Positions 52,563 to 61,491 are shown, numbered from the stretch's first letter. The stretch: 64,000 nucleotides of DNA from Candidatus Lustribacter telmatis (GCA_003164045.1 PLRU01000059.1:6669-70668); one strand, 5' to 3'. A program made the numbers and translations. Notes: generated by a model not told the origin, from the sequence alone.

Positions 52563-53132
52563 GTGAGCGTCGCGGCGTTTTTTAAAGTCGTCCTCGTCGC
52601 GATGTCGCTCGGGCTCGACGTCTTCGCGGTGTCGGTTGGTGTCGGCATGCGCGGAATGCCGGTAGCCGTAAAATGGCGGATCGGCATCGCGTTCACCACG
52701 GCCGAGGTGACGATGACGCTGCTCGGCGTGGGCCTGGGCAAGCTGGCCGGCGAGCTACTGGGGGAAGTCGCCGGGTATATCGGCTTTGCCGCCCTCATCG
52801 GCGTCGGCATCTATATGGTGATCGAGTCGTTGCGCGAAACCGAAGCCGGCGGCTTCGATCTCTCGCGCGGCTGGGGGCTGCTGCTCGGCGCCCTCTCGAT
52901 CAGCCTCGATTCGCTCGGCATCGGGTTTTCGATCCTCTATATCGGCGTGCCGCTAGCGGTCTCGCTGAGCTGCATCGCGGTCGTGGCGGCGGCTTCGACC
53001 GCGCTCGGCTTGACGCTTGGCCGAGTGCTCGGCTCGCGCGCGGAAGAGAGCGCGGCCACGTGGGGCGGCATCATTCTGATCGCCACCGGCCTCGTATTCG
53101 CGGTGCTGAAGTTGTTCTTCGCCGAACTGTAG
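52563..53132 (+). CDS. mntP: MntP-family manganese efflux pump
   Basis: The 189-residue protein starts at GTG 52563. It has six helices arranged as an inverted repeat, with the characteristic Asp-containing motifs MSLGLDVFAVSVGVG in helix 1 and ALSISLDSLGIGFS in helix 4. Length and motif match E. coli MntP, which exports Mn2+. No yybP-ykoY riboswitch is visible in the 21-bp upstream gap. It is followed 11 bp later by the permease genes. Confidence 0.8.
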   Translation: MSVAAFFKVVLVAMSLGLDVFAVSVGVGMRGMPVAVKWRIGIAFTTAEVTMTLLGVGLGKLAGELLGEVAGYIGFAALIGVGIYMVIESLRETEAGGFDLSRGWGLLLGALSISLDSLGIGFSILYIGVPLAVSLSCIAVVAAASTALGLTLGRVLGSRAEESAATWGGIILIATGLVFAVLKLFFAEL

Positions 53133-53143
53133 AAACGGCTCGC

Positions 53144-54115
53144 GTGCTCACGTTCGTCATCCGGCGTGTCCTGCAAAGCATCCCGCTGCTGCTCTTGATC
53201 TCGATGATTCTCTTCGGGATCATCAGCGAGGCGCCGGGGGGACCGCTCACGCCGTATTTGCAGAACCCGCACATCACCGAGGCCGACATCACCCGGCTCA
53301 AGCACAATCTGGGCTTGGACCAGCCGATCCCAATCCAGTATCTGCACTGGCTCGGCCAAGTCGTGCGCGGCGACTTCGGCTATTCGACCTCGAACTCCGA
53401 AACGGCGATCGCCGCGATCGGGGATCGCGTGCCGGTAACGCTGGAACTGATGGGCTCTGCCATCGGTCTCGCCATCGTCGTCGGCGTCATCTTCGGCATC
53501 CTTTCGGCGATCAAGCAGTACTCGTGGGTTGATTTTTCGATCACCACGCTGGCGTTCTTCGGCCAGTCGATGCCGGTGTTCTGGTTTGCCCTCATGATGC
53601 AGCTGGCGTTTTCGGTGAACGGCTTTACCTGTTGCGGTTATCACATCGCGTTGCCCTCGGCGGGCAGTTACTCGAGCGATACGTTCGACCTCGGCGATCG
53701 CATCGAGCATTTGATCTTACCGACGATCGTGCTGTCGCTGCTCTACCTTGCTTTGATCAGCCGCTTCATGCGCTCCTCGATGCTCGAGGTGATCCACTCC
53801 GATTATATTCGAACGGCGTCGGCCAAAGGCTTGACCCGTTTTAACGTCGTGATGCGGCACGCGTTCCGGAACGCTCTGATTCCGCTCGTGACGATCATCG
53901 CGCTAACGCTGCCCGACCTCGTCGGCGGCGCGGTGGTAACGGAGAAGATCTTTGCGTGGCCCGGAATGGGCAGCCTGTTCATCAACGCTCTCGGTCAATT
54001 CGATTTCGCCGTTTTGATGGCGTTCATGTGTCTCACCGCCGTGTTCGTCGTGTTTTCGAACTTGCTCGCCGACGTGTGCTATGCGTGGCTCGACCCGCGC
54101 GTGAAGTATAACTGA
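53144..54115 (+). CDS. peptide/nickel-type ABC transporter permease, DppB-like
   Basis: The 323-residue permease starts at GTG 53144; the longer track ORF is a shadow of mntP. It has an N-terminal helix (VIRRVLQSIPLLLLISMILF, quoted whole), PGGPLTPYL, LGLDQPIPIQYLHWLGQ typical of DppB, and the EAA loop SDYIRTASAKGLTRFNVVMRHAFRNAL in part. No ATPase (DppD/F) or binding protein is adjacent; the binding protein at 19299 could be its partner. Confidence 0.88.
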   Translation: MLTFVIRRVLQSIPLLLLISMILFGIISEAPGGPLTPYLQNPHITEADITRLKHNLGLDQPIPIQYLHWLGQVVRGDFGYSTSNSETAIAAIGDRVPVTLELMGSAIGLAIVVGVIFGILSAIKQYSWVDFSITTLAFFGQSMPVFWFALMMQLAFSVNGFTCCGYHIALPSAGSYSSDTFDLGDRIEHLILPTIVLSLLYLALISRFMRSSMLEVIHSDYIRTASAKGLTRFNVVMRHAFRNALIPLVTIIALTLPDLVGGAVVTEKIFAWPGMGSLFINALGQFDFAVLMAFMCLTAVFVVFSNLLADVCYAWLDPRVKYN

Positions 54116-55045
54116 GTGGACGTTCCAAGCATGCCGGGCCAGGCGCTGCTGGTCGCCGACGAGCAGCAAGTCTTCGAAGTTGCGCGCAACAAAGTCTGGC
54201 GACGCTTCCGGCGGCATAAAGTTGCGCTCGCCGGTGCGATCGTGCTCGTTTTCATGGCGCTCTTCGCCGTGTTCGGGCACCTCGTCTATCAGGTCGATCC
54301 CAACGCCATCGATCAGGTGAACTGGCAAGGCTATCCGCTCGCCATGGGGGTCGGCGGCCACCCGCTCGGTACGGATGAGAACGGCCGGGATCTGCTCGCG
54401 CGCTTGATTTCGGGTGCGCAGATCTCGCTCACCGTTGCGGTGAGCGCGGTGGTGATGCAGATCGTGATCGGGTCGATCCTCGGCGCGATCTCCGGCTTCT
54501 ACGGAGGTTGGATCGATTTTTGGATCATGCGTTTCACCGACGTCGTGCTCTCGATTCCGCTGCTGCCGCTGCTGTTGGTCTTGACCGCAATCGTTTCTGC
54601 GACGTCGAATAAGGCGTCGCTGAGTTTCGTCGTCATCGTCGTGCTCATCGGCGGCCTGACCTGGCCCGCCACGGCGCGCCTCGTGCGCGCATCGTTCTTG
54701 AGCCTGCGGGAGCGCGAATTCGCTGAGGCCGCGCGCGCGATCGGCAGCAGCGACCTGCGGATCATCTTCTTGCACCTGCTACCGAACGCCGTCGCACCGA
54801 TCATCGTGCAGGGCACGCTGTCGGTGGCGAACGTGATCCTGACGGAATCGGTGCTCTCGTTCCTGGGCTTCGGCATTCAACCGCCGCAGGCGTCGTGGGG
54901 CAACATGTTGGCCAACGCGCAATCGAACATTACGATCGCACCGTGGGTCGCAATCTTCCCCGGCCTCTGCATCCTTATGGTCTCGCTGTCGATCAACTAT
55001 CTAGGTGACGGACTCCGCGACGCAATCGATCCCAATCAGCGCTAA
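54116..55045 (+). CDS. peptide/nickel-type ABC transporter permease, DppC-like
   Basis: The 309-residue permease starts at GTG 54116, directly abutting the DppB stop. The cytoplasmic N-terminus (VWRRFRRHKVALAGAIVLV) and HPLGTDENGRDLLARLISGAQISL are diagnostic for DppC. The ATPase-docking loop is REREFAEAARAIGSSDLRI. It forms the channel with the previous protein. Its last 41 bases overlap the MFS start. Confidence 0.88.
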   Translation: MDVPSMPGQALLVADEQQVFEVARNKVWRRFRRHKVALAGAIVLVFMALFAVFGHLVYQVDPNAIDQVNWQGYPLAMGVGGHPLGTDENGRDLLARLISGAQISLTVAVSAVVMQIVIGSILGAISGFYGGWIDFWIMRFTDVVLSIPLLPLLLVLTAIVSATSNKASLSFVVIVVLIGGLTWPATARLVRASFLSLREREFAEAARAIGSSDLRIIFLHLLPNAVAPIIVQGTLSVANVILTESVLSFLGFGIQPPQASWGNMLANAQSNITIAPWVAIFPGLCILMVSLSINYLGDGLRDAIDPNQR

Positions 55046-56252
55046 TCCCCCGATCGTCAAGATGGACCGGCGAGCGATCGGATTGCTCGCTCTCGGACAC
55101 TTCGCCGACGACATCAATCAAAGTTTTCTGCCCGGTCTCTTGCCGCTGCTGGTCATTTCGCGTCATCTCTCGTATGAGGCGGCCGGCACGATCGTGCTTG
55201 CGCAAGCATTCAGCTCGTCGTTCATACAGCCGCTGATCGGCTACATCGCCGACAAGCGGCCGATGCCGTGGCTCGCGGGAGTTGGAATGCTTTTGGCCGG
55301 ACTTGGGATCGCCGGCATCGGCTTCATGCCGACCTATGCGCTGATTCTCGTCTGCGCGCTCGTCAGCGGTTTAGGCGTCGCGATCTTTCACCCCGAAGCG
55401 GCGCGTTTCGCGAACCTGGTGTCGGGATCGCGCAAGGCATCGGGCATGCGCTGGTTCGCGGTGGGTGGAAACGTCGGCTTCGCGGCGGGACCGGCGTTTG
55501 CCGCAGTCGCCATCACGACCTTCGGAATCAGCGGCACGTTCCTGACCGCTATTCCGGTGGCGATCATGTCGGTGCTGCTCCTGCGCGAAACGACGCGCTT
55601 GCATACGTTCGTTCCGAAACGCAATCTGTCGCCACGCGAAGGCGGCATGCCGGATGATTGGTCGGGCTTCGCGCGACTCACCGCGTTCCTGACCATTCGC
55701 TCGACCGTCTATCTCGGATATGTCTCGTTCATCCCGCTGTTCTTCACCGGCGTCGTGCACGCGTCACACGAAGTGGCGAACATGATCTCGACGACGTTCT
55801 TACTCTTCGGCATTGCCGGAACGATCGCGGGCGGCTCGCTCGCCGACACCTACGGCCGGCGCACGGTGATCTGGGGCGGATTGGCGGCGTCCGTCGTCTT
55901 CGCCGTACTCTTCGCAATGTTCACGAATTACGCCGGTACCGGCGCGATCGTCGCGGGCTTCTTACTCGCGATCCCGCTCGGCATCGCAGTATCGGGCTCG
56001 CAAGCCGCAACGATCGTGCTCGGCCAGGAATATCTGCCGAACCGCCTCGGCATCGCATCGGGCATCACGCTCGGCGTGGGCGTCTCCATCGGCGGCGCGT
56101 TCACGCCTGTCCTCGGCCGCATCGCCGATCAATTCGGCCTCCACGCCTCACTCCTGACCATCGCCGCCCTAACCGCAATCGCCATGCTCCTAAGCTTCAC
56201 ACTTCCCGACCCCGCAAAACGCCGCGCACTGCTTCTGTCATCCCGAGCGTAG
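55005..56252 (+). CDS. MFS transporter, fosmidomycin-resistance (Fsr) family
   Basis: This 415-residue protein has twelve predicted helices. The N-terminal ALGHFADDINQSFLPGLLPLL and IGYIADKRPMPW, and the mid FHPEAARFANLVSG, are typical of Fsr-like exporters. GTG 55005 gives a usual-length N-terminus; ATG 55062 is an alternative. The last codons (CTG TCA TCC CGA GCG TAG) lie within the inverted repeat at 56235, so its C-terminus appears to have been rewritten by that element. Substrate unknown. Confidence 0.82.
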   Translation: MTDSATQSIPISANPPIVKMDRRAIGLLALGHFADDINQSFLPGLLPLLVISRHLSYEAAGTIVLAQAFSSSFIQPLIGYIADKRPMPWLAGVGMLLAGLGIAGIGFMPTYALILVCALVSGLGVAIFHPEAARFANLVSGSRKASGMRWFAVGGNVGFAAGPAFAAVAITTFGISGTFLTAIPVAIMSVLLLRETTRLHTFVPKRNLSPREGGMPDDWSGFARLTAFLTIRSTVYLGYVSFIPLFFTGVVHASHEVANMISTTFLLFGIAGTIAGGSLADTYGRRTVIWGGLAASVVFAVLFAMFTNYAGTGAIVAGFLLAIPLGIAVSGSQAATIVLGQEYLPNRLGIASGITLGVGVSIGGAFTPVLGRIADQFGLHASLLTIAALTAIAMLLSFTLPDPAKRRALLLSSRA

Positions 56253-56314
56253 TCGAGGGACCGCCGCGATTGCGCACTTGGGTGGCTGTCCCTCGACTAC
56301 GCTCGGGATGACAG
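56235..56314. repeat. perfect 27-bp inverted repeat (REP/MITE-like element)
   Basis: TGTCATCCCGAGCGTAGTCG... at 56236 is matched exactly by its reverse complement ending at 56313, with a further C-G pair outside and a 26-bp loop. REP-like elements with the core CCCGAGCGTAGTCGAGGGA are seen scattered in many bacterial genomes. The left arm supplies the stop codon of the MFS gene. As RNA it would form a very stable hairpin and could also act as a terminator. Confidence 0.85.
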
Positions 56315-56340
56315 GGGACGGGCGGCGAAGCTCGCGCTTT

Positions 56341-56520
56341 ATGCGGATGTCTAAGGCCACGGTTCAGCGCGTTTCGATCGCGTTTCTCGTGTTGGCGATT
56401 ATCGATATCGTCATCGGGCAGAAGACGCTCGGGATGGTGTTCGCGGGCTTGGCGATCGCGCTTAGCCTTGGGGCGGGATATCTCTCTCGCGACTCGAGCA
56501 AGTCCGGCAAAGACCGGTAA
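56341..56520 (+). CDS. small two-helix membrane protein
   Basis: This 59-residue protein starts at ATG 56341 (or 56347). Two hydrophobic stretches (VSIAFLVLAIIDIVIG and GMVFAGLAIALSLGAGYL) are joined by a short loop, with a charged tail (RDSSKSGKDR). Its last 59 bases overlap the 3' end of the convergent Fur-family gene. Function unknown; the overlap makes it a less secure call. Confidence 0.5.
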   Translation: MRMSKATVQRVSIAFLVLAIIDIVIGQKTLGMVFAGLAIALSLGAGYLSRDSSKSGKDR

Positions 56521-56887
56521 ACGTGATCGACTCGCTGCGGATCGCGAGGCCATGGCGCGCCTCGATGGAGGACCGGGTCGCCGCGTCCGAGGCGTAATCG
56601 ACGTCGGCCACCGAGCCGCAGGCGGTGCAGCGGAAGTGCGCATGGGCCTCGGCGGCCGGTTCGTACAGCGCCGAACCCTCGCCCGTAATGTCGAGTTTGA
56701 GGACGTACCCGAGCTCGTGGAGCCGGGCCAGACCCCGGTGAACCGTCGTAAAACCGATCCCCGGCCGCAGCTCACGGGCCCGCATGAAGACATCCTGAGC
56801 CGTCGCGTGGCGACCAGCGCCGTACTCGTTCACGACGTCGAGGATCATGCGATAATTGGCCGGGAGTTGGGGGGTTGACGCGTTCAT
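56462..56887 (-). CDS. Fur/PerR-family metalloregulator
   Basis: The 141-residue protein has the winged-helix N-terminus (RHATAQDVFMRARELRPGIGFTTVHRGLARL, in part), the His-rich hinge EAHAHFRCTACGSV and the paired CxxC zinc site (CTAC and CRTC). It is divergent from a peroxiredoxin gene with a palindrome between, so a peroxide-sensing PerR-like role is more likely than iron uptake control. The sequence alone does not decide Fur versus PerR. Confidence 0.85.
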   Translation of the reverse strand: MNASTPQLPANYRMILDVVNEYGAGRHATAQDVFMRARELRPGIGFTTVHRGLARLHELGYVLKLDITGEGSALYEPAAEAHAHFRCTACGSVADVDYASDAATRSSIEARHGLAIRSESITFTGLCRTCSSRERDIPPQG

Positions 56888-56918
56888 CCGAACGGAGTAA
56901 CCTTCTAAAACGATGTGG

Positions 56919-56933
56919 AAGTGATTTTCACTT
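56919..56933. promoter_or_regulatory. Fur/PerR-box-like palindrome AAGTGA-ttt-TCACTT
   Basis: A perfect 6-3-6 inverted repeat sits between the divergent fur-type and peroxiredoxin genes, about 32 bp from one start and 36 bp from the other. The core TGAtttTCA resembles the TGATAATCA centre of Fur-family boxes. A dimer bound here could repress both genes. Confidence 0.55.
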
Positions 56934-56969
56934 TCAGTCTACACGAAAAGCAACTGGAGGACAAGTACT

Positions 56970-57524
56970 GTGCTAGCGAAGGTCGGCCAACCCGCACCCG
57001 CATTCAAACTCAAGAGCACCAAGGGCGCAACGAGCGCGAAGAACCTTGGGGCCGAAATCAGCCTGTCGGATTACAAGGGCAAGTGGCTGATTTTCTTCTT
57101 CTATCCGCTGGATTTCACGTTCGTCTGCCCGACCGAGATCCGCGCCCTCTCGGACCGTCTCCCGGAACTCAAGGACCTCGACACCGAGGTCCTCGGCTGC
57201 TCGACGGACTCGGTCTTCAGTCACTTTGCCTGGTTGAGCACCCCGGTTGCCAAGAACGGCATCGAGGGCGTGAAGTACCCCCTCGTCTCGGACTTCACCA
57301 AGGAAATCTCGCGGGCGTACGGCGTGCTCGATGAAACCTCGGGCGCTGCCCAGCGCGGCCTCTTCATCATCGATCCCCAAGGCGTGCTGAAGTACGCCGT
57401 CGTCACCTCCGACAACGTCGGCCGCAGCGTCGACGAAACGGTCCGCGTGCTCCAGGCGCTCCAGACCGGCGGGCTGTGCCCGGCCGAGTGGGAACCCGGC
57501 AAAGCGCTGCTGACGGTCGGTTAG
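56970..57524 (+). CDS. typical 2-Cys peroxiredoxin (AhpC/TSA family)
   Basis: The 184-residue protein starts at GTG 56970 with TGGAGG upstream. The peroxidatic Cys is in DFTFVCPTE and the resolving Cys in GGLCPAEW. FYPLDFTFVCP and RGLFIIDPQGVLKY are family signatures. It reduces H2O2 and alkyl peroxides using a thiol donor; the thioredoxin-like gene 9 bp downstream may serve it. Expression is probably controlled by the divergent Fur-family protein. Confidence 0.93.
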   Translation: MLAKVGQPAPAFKLKSTKGATSAKNLGAEISLSDYKGKWLIFFFYPLDFTFVCPTEIRALSDRLPELKDLDTEVLGCSTDSVFSHFAWLSTPVAKNGIEGVKYPLVSDFTKEISRAYGVLDETSGAAQRGLFIIDPQGVLKYAVVTSDNVGRSVDETVRVLQALQTGGLCPAEWEPGKALLTVG

Positions 57525-57533
57525 CTCGTTCAC

Positions 57534-58004
57534 ATGCCCTTACGTACACACTCCCCGCTGCCGTCGCTCGACGGCATCGCGGATTGGGAAAATGGCGGCA
57601 AGCCCTCAGCCGAGGAGCTTGCCGGCCATCCCGTCCTCGTCCACTTCTGGTCGGTCAGTTGCTATATTTGCCACAACGTGGCCGACGTAGTCTCGGGCTG
57701 GCGGGATAAATACGAGCCCCGCGGGCTCAAGGTGATTGCGATCCACCAGCCCCGGGGACCCGAGGAACTGGATATCGCGAAAGTGACCGAGGACGCCCAC
57801 GGCGAGATGGGGATCACCCAGCCTCTGGGGATCGACAACACGCACGCGGTCGTGAAGGCGTTCGAAAACGAGTTCGTCCCGGCGTACTACCTCTTCGATA
57901 GCAATCACGAGCTGGTTCACCGCCAGGCGGGCGACCGCGGCTTCGAACGCCTCGAGACCAAGATCGAAGAGGTCCTCTCCGGCGAACCTCAACCCGCATC
58001 GTAG
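57534..58004 (+). CDS. thioredoxin/TlpA-like redoxin
   Basis: This 156-residue cytoplasmic protein (ATG 57534) has a thioredoxin fold with the redox motif SCYICH inside VLVHFWSVSCYICHNVAD, and FVPAYYLFDSNHELVHR with the cis-Pro region. It lacks a signal peptide. Its position 9 bp after a peroxiredoxin suggests it recycles that enzyme or shares its peroxide response. Confidence 0.8.
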   Translation: MPLRTHSPLPSLDGIADWENGGKPSAEELAGHPVLVHFWSVSCYICHNVADVVSGWRDKYEPRGLKVIAIHQPRGPEELDIAKVTEDAHGEMGITQPLGIDNTHAVVKAFENEFVPAYYLFDSNHELVHRQAGDRGFERLETKIEEVLSGEPQPAS

Positions 58005-58014
58005 CCCAATCCTC

Positions 58015-58043
58015 TTGCCGGAGACCGCGTGGCAGTGTATGCT
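58015..58043 (+). promoter_or_regulatory. promoter of the tRNA-Leu gene
   Basis: TTGCCG (58015-58020) and TATGCT (58038-58043) are separated by exactly 17 bp. Transcription would start near 58050, ten bases before the mature tRNA. This fits the SigA-type factor encoded at 36523. Confidence 0.6.
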
Positions 58044-58059
58044 TACGCGCGGTCCCCGT

Positions 58060-58146
58060 GCGCGAGTGGCGGAATTGGTAGACGCACTAGCTTGAGGGGC
58101 TAGCGGGAGCAATCTCGTGCTGGTTCGAGTCCAGTCTCGCGCACCA
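58060..58146 (+). tRNA. tRNA-Leu (anticodon GAG), CCA encoded
   Basis: This 87-nt class II tRNA has acceptor arms GCGCGAG and CTCGCGC, D-loop text GGCGGAATTGGTAGACGC, anticodon stem CTAGC/GCTAG with loop TTGAGGG (anticodon GAG, reads CUC/CUU), a long variable arm, and T-arm GGTTCGAGTCC. The discriminator is A, followed by an encoded CCA. Confidence 0.96.
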
Positions 58147-58156
58147 TTTGGTTTTG

Positions 58157-58184
58157 AACGGCCTGCCTTCACCGGCGGGCCGTT
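58157..58184 (+). terminator. hairpin terminator after tRNA-Leu
   Basis: AACGGCCTGCC and GGCGGGCCGTT form an 11-bp stem with one G-T wobble and a six-base loop (TTCACC), beginning 10 bp after the tRNA. Only a weak T-run follows, so it may be an imperfect intrinsic terminator. Confidence 0.6.
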
Positions 58185-58256
58185 CTGATTCTCCGAAACA
58201 AGCGTGGCGGCCGGGGCGTATAGCGAACAACTGGCCCCGAGGGAGAGTCGTTCCGT

Positions 58257-61200
58257 ATGTGGTTGACCCGGTTTTCTATCCAGCGGCCGATCATCGTAGC
58301 CATGCTGTTCATCGCGCTGGCGGTCTACGGTCTGTTTGCGTTTTTCTCGATCGGGCGCAGCCTCAACCCGAACGTCAACTTCCCGATCGTCGTGGTTTCC
58401 GCGAGCTATCCCGGCGCATCGCCCTCCGAGATGGAACGGCTGGTCATCAAGCCGATCGAAGATCAGATCGACGGCATCGATAACCTCGATCAAATGTCGG
58501 CCACGGCGCAAGACGGCATCGCCTCCGTCGTCGTGCAGTTCAAACTCGATACCAACCTCGACTTTGCCGCGATCGACGTGCAGCGCCGCGTCGATACCGC
58601 GCGCGTCTACATGCCGACCGATCTCGATCCGCCGACCGTCGACAAGAGCGCCGGTTCCTCGCAAGCGCCGATCCTCACGCTGGCGCTGAGTTCGAAGGTG
58701 CTCGCGGCGACGGCGCTCTCCGACCTCGTCGCGCAACGCATCGTACCGGACATCCGGCACGTCGACAACGTGCAGAGCATCGACACGAGCGGCGATGTGA
58801 AGCGCGAGTTCCACGTGCTGCCCGATCCGCTGCGCCTCATGGGCACCGGCGCGACGGTTGCCGACATCTTCCAAGCGATCAATTCGAACAACGCGAACGT
58901 GCCGGGCGGCCGCATGACGGCGCCCAACGCGGAGACCGACGTTTCCGTGCACTCCGACATCATCAAAGCGAGCGACATGCTCGCGATCCCGTTACCGATC
59001 GCAACCGCGCTGCTCGCCAACGGCTTCGCACCTTCGGCTGCCACCGGGCTGCGCATCGGCGATGTTGCCACGACCGACGACGGTCACGTCGAGCAGCGCA
59101 CGATCTCGAAGTTCAATGGAAACCCGTCGGTGGTGCTCGACGTCAATCGGGTGATCACGTCGGATGAGATCACGTCCACCAAGATCCTGCGCGATAAACT
59201 GAAGACGATCGAAGCGCGCTACCCGGCGGTGCACTTCGAGGAAGTCGACGCCGCCGCGGACTACACGCAGAAATCGCTCGACGGCGTGCTGCAAAGCCTT
59301 TTCGAGGGCATCGTGCTCACGGCCGTCGTGCTGATGCTCTTCCTGCACGCTTGGCGCAACGCGCTGGTCGTCATGATCGCGATCCCGTGCTCGCTGCTCT
59401 CCACGTTTATCGTGATGAAGCAGATGCACTTCACGCTCGACATCATCTCGTTGATGGGCGTCTCGCTGATCATCGGCATCCTCGTCGACGATTCGATCGT
59501 CGTGCTCGAGAACATCACAAGGCATCGAGACCTCGGGCAGACGCCGGTCGACGCCGCGCTCGCCGGCCGCGGCGAAATCGGCAGCGCGGCGGTCGCGATT
59601 ACGCTGGTCGACGTGGTCGTGTTCTTACCGATCGCGTTTCTCTCGGGCATCGTGGGCAAGTACATGGTCGAGTTCGGCGTGGTGGTCGTCGTCGCGACGC
59701 TGTTCTCACTGCTCGTCTCGTTCACGCTCACGCCGATGCTGGCGGCGCGCTGGTCGATCGTGAAACGCAGCACGGCGCCACCGCGCTCGCTGCAGTGGTT
59801 CCAAACCGGTTTCGACCGCCTGACCGCGTGGTACCGCGACCGCGCCCTGCCGTGGGCGCTGAACCATCGCTGGGCTACGGTCGGCATCTGCGCGTTCTTG
59901 ATGATCAGCTCGCTCGCGCTGCCGGCCCTGGGGCTCGTGCAATCGGAGTTCATTCCGAACTCCGACACGGGTTCGATCTCGATGACGCTCACCTATCACG
60001 CCGGAACCCCGATCGGGAAAACGTCGGCCGCCGTCGATCGGCTCACCGACGCGATCACAAACCTGAAGTACGTGCACGCCACGCTTTCGACGGTCGGCCG
60101 GAAGCCGTCCGGTTACGGACAGACGACCGGCGGTTTCGTTGCGCGCATGACGGTGGAACTCGACAAGGATCATCGCTCGGCCACGAACGACGTCATCAAG
60201 CAAATTCGCAAGCTGAACACGCTGGTTCCCGGCGGCGTGCTGACCGTTGCGAACGAGGGCAACAGCGATCCGATCTTCTACACGCTCTCGGGACCCGAGG
60301 ACCAAATTCAAGCCGGCGCCGACAAACTGGCCGCGTTCATCCGTCAGATTCCGGGCACCGTCAACGTCCAGACCGGCACGGAGTCGGAAGCCGATCGTCT
60401 CAACATCAACATCGATCGTGCGAAGTGCGCGATGCTCGGCGTGAATCCGGGTGCCGCTGCCACCGCGGCGCGCATCGCGATCGGCGGCGCCGTCGCGACG
60501 CGGGTGCGTACCGAAGCGGGCCTGGTCGACGTGCGCGTGCAGTTGCCGGCGGATTATCGCAACCGGCTTGCGGACGTCGAGAAGATCCAGGTCCGCGCCA
60601 ACGACGGCATCAGCCTCTACCGCTTGAGCGATCTTGCATCGTTCACGTTCGCGCCGGCGCCGACCAAGATCGAACGCGTCGACAAGCAGCGCATCGTGCG
60701 CGTCAACGCGGGCTTCGATCCGACCGTGACGACGCTCGGTGCGGTGACCGGGAAGATCAATAAAGCGGTCAATGCGGACGGCTTCTTTCCCGGCGGCGTC
60801 GCGCTCGCCACCGACGGCGACACGAAGTTCTTCGCCGAGACGTTCAGCAGCATGGGTCTCGCGATGCTGACGTCGTTCGCCCTCGTGTACGTCTTGATGG
60901 TGATCCTCTACAGTTCGTTCCTCACGCCGTTCGTGATCATGTTCTCGGTGCCGCTCGCACTCGTCGGCGCGCTCTACGGCCTGGCGATCACGCATCAAAC
61001 GCTGAACCTGTTTTCGCTGATCGGCATCATCATGCTCTTCGGTCTCGTGGCGAAGAACGGCATCCTGCTGGTCGATTATGCGAACACGCAGCGACATCGT
61101 GGCTTGCGCGTCCTCGAGGCGATGCGTACGGCGGCCGGTATCCGCTTGCGCCCGATCGTCATGACGACGGCGTCGATGGTCTTCGGCATGCTGCCGCTTG

Positions 61201-61418
61201 CGCTCGGGCTTGCCGAGGGCGCAGAATTCCGCCGCTCGATGGGCACCGTGCTGATCGGCGGACTCTTGAGTTCGCTGATCCTGACGCTCTTTCTCGTCCC
61301 GGTCGTCTACGCGTGGGTCGCCGGCGGCATCGAGAAGCGGGCCGATAAGCGCGCGCGCATCGCCGAACACACGGCCGGTGAAGAGCGGTTGTTCGTGCCG
61401 CATACAAGCGGCGACTGA
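58257..61418 (+). CDS. RND-family (HAE1/AcrB-like) efflux transporter
   Basis: This 1053-residue inner-membrane pump has twelve helices and two large periplasmic loops. Marks include RFSIQRPIIVAMLF at the start, PGASPSEMERLVIKPIED, DDSIVVLENITRHRDLG, and GLVAKNGILLVDYANTQRHRG with proton-relay region in helix 4/10. It exports drugs, dyes or solvents using the proton gradient. No membrane-fusion or outer-membrane factor gene is adjacent (a tRNA lies upstream), so it must borrow partners from elsewhere. Confidence 0.92.
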   Translation: MWLTRFSIQRPIIVAMLFIALAVYGLFAFFSIGRSLNPNVNFPIVVVSASYPGASPSEMERLVIKPIEDQIDGIDNLDQMSATAQDGIASVVVQFKLDTNLDFAAIDVQRRVDTARVYMPTDLDPPTVDKSAGSSQAPILTLALSSKVLAATALSDLVAQRIVPDIRHVDNVQSIDTSGDVKREFHVLPDPLRLMGTGATVADIFQAINSNNANVPGGRMTAPNAETDVSVHSDIIKASDMLAIPLPIATALLANGFAPSAATGLRIGDVATTDDGHVEQRTISKFNGNPSVVLDVNRVITSDEITSTKILRDKLKTIEARYPAVHFEEVDAAADYTQKSLDGVLQSLFEGIVLTAVVLMLFLHAWRNALVVMIAIPCSLLSTFIVMKQMHFTLDIISLMGVSLIIGILVDDSIVVLENITRHRDLGQTPVDAALAGRGEIGSAAVAITLVDVVVFLPIAFLSGIVGKYMVEFGVVVVVATLFSLLVSFTLTPMLAARWSIVKRSTAPPRSLQWFQTGFDRLTAWYRDRALPWALNHRWATVGICAFLMISSLALPALGLVQSEFIPNSDTGSISMTLTYHAGTPIGKTSAAVDRLTDAITNLKYVHATLSTVGRKPSGYGQTTGGFVARMTVELDKDHRSATNDVIKQIRKLNTLVPGGVLTVANEGNSDPIFYTLSGPEDQIQAGADKLAAFIRQIPGTVNVQTGTESEADRLNINIDRAKCAMLGVNPGAAATAARIAIGGAVATRVRTEAGLVDVRVQLPADYRNRLADVEKIQVRANDGISLYRLSDLASFTFAPAPTKIERVDKQRIVRVNAGFDPTVTTLGAVTGKINKAVNADGFFPGGVALATDGDTKFFAETFSSMGLAMLTSFALVYVLMVILYSSFLTPFVIMFSVPLALVGALYGLAITHQTLNLFSLIGIIMLFGLVAKNGILLVDYANTQRHRGLRVLEAMRTAAGIRLRPIVMTTASMVFGMLPLALGLAEGAEFRRSMGTVLIGGLLSSLILTLFLVPVVYAWVAGGIEKRADKRARIAEHTAGEERLFVPHTSGD

Positions 61419-61491
61419 ACGCTCGGTTGCGTGTGTTCTCACGCGCATCTAACATACTAATGTCTGAAGGAAGCGCGATCGGGTAAGAGAT

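Noticed and set aside
59706-61448. Minus-strand ORF of 580 aa opposite the RND pump
   Set aside because: Arg/His/Asp-rich antisense frame with no recognisable domain.
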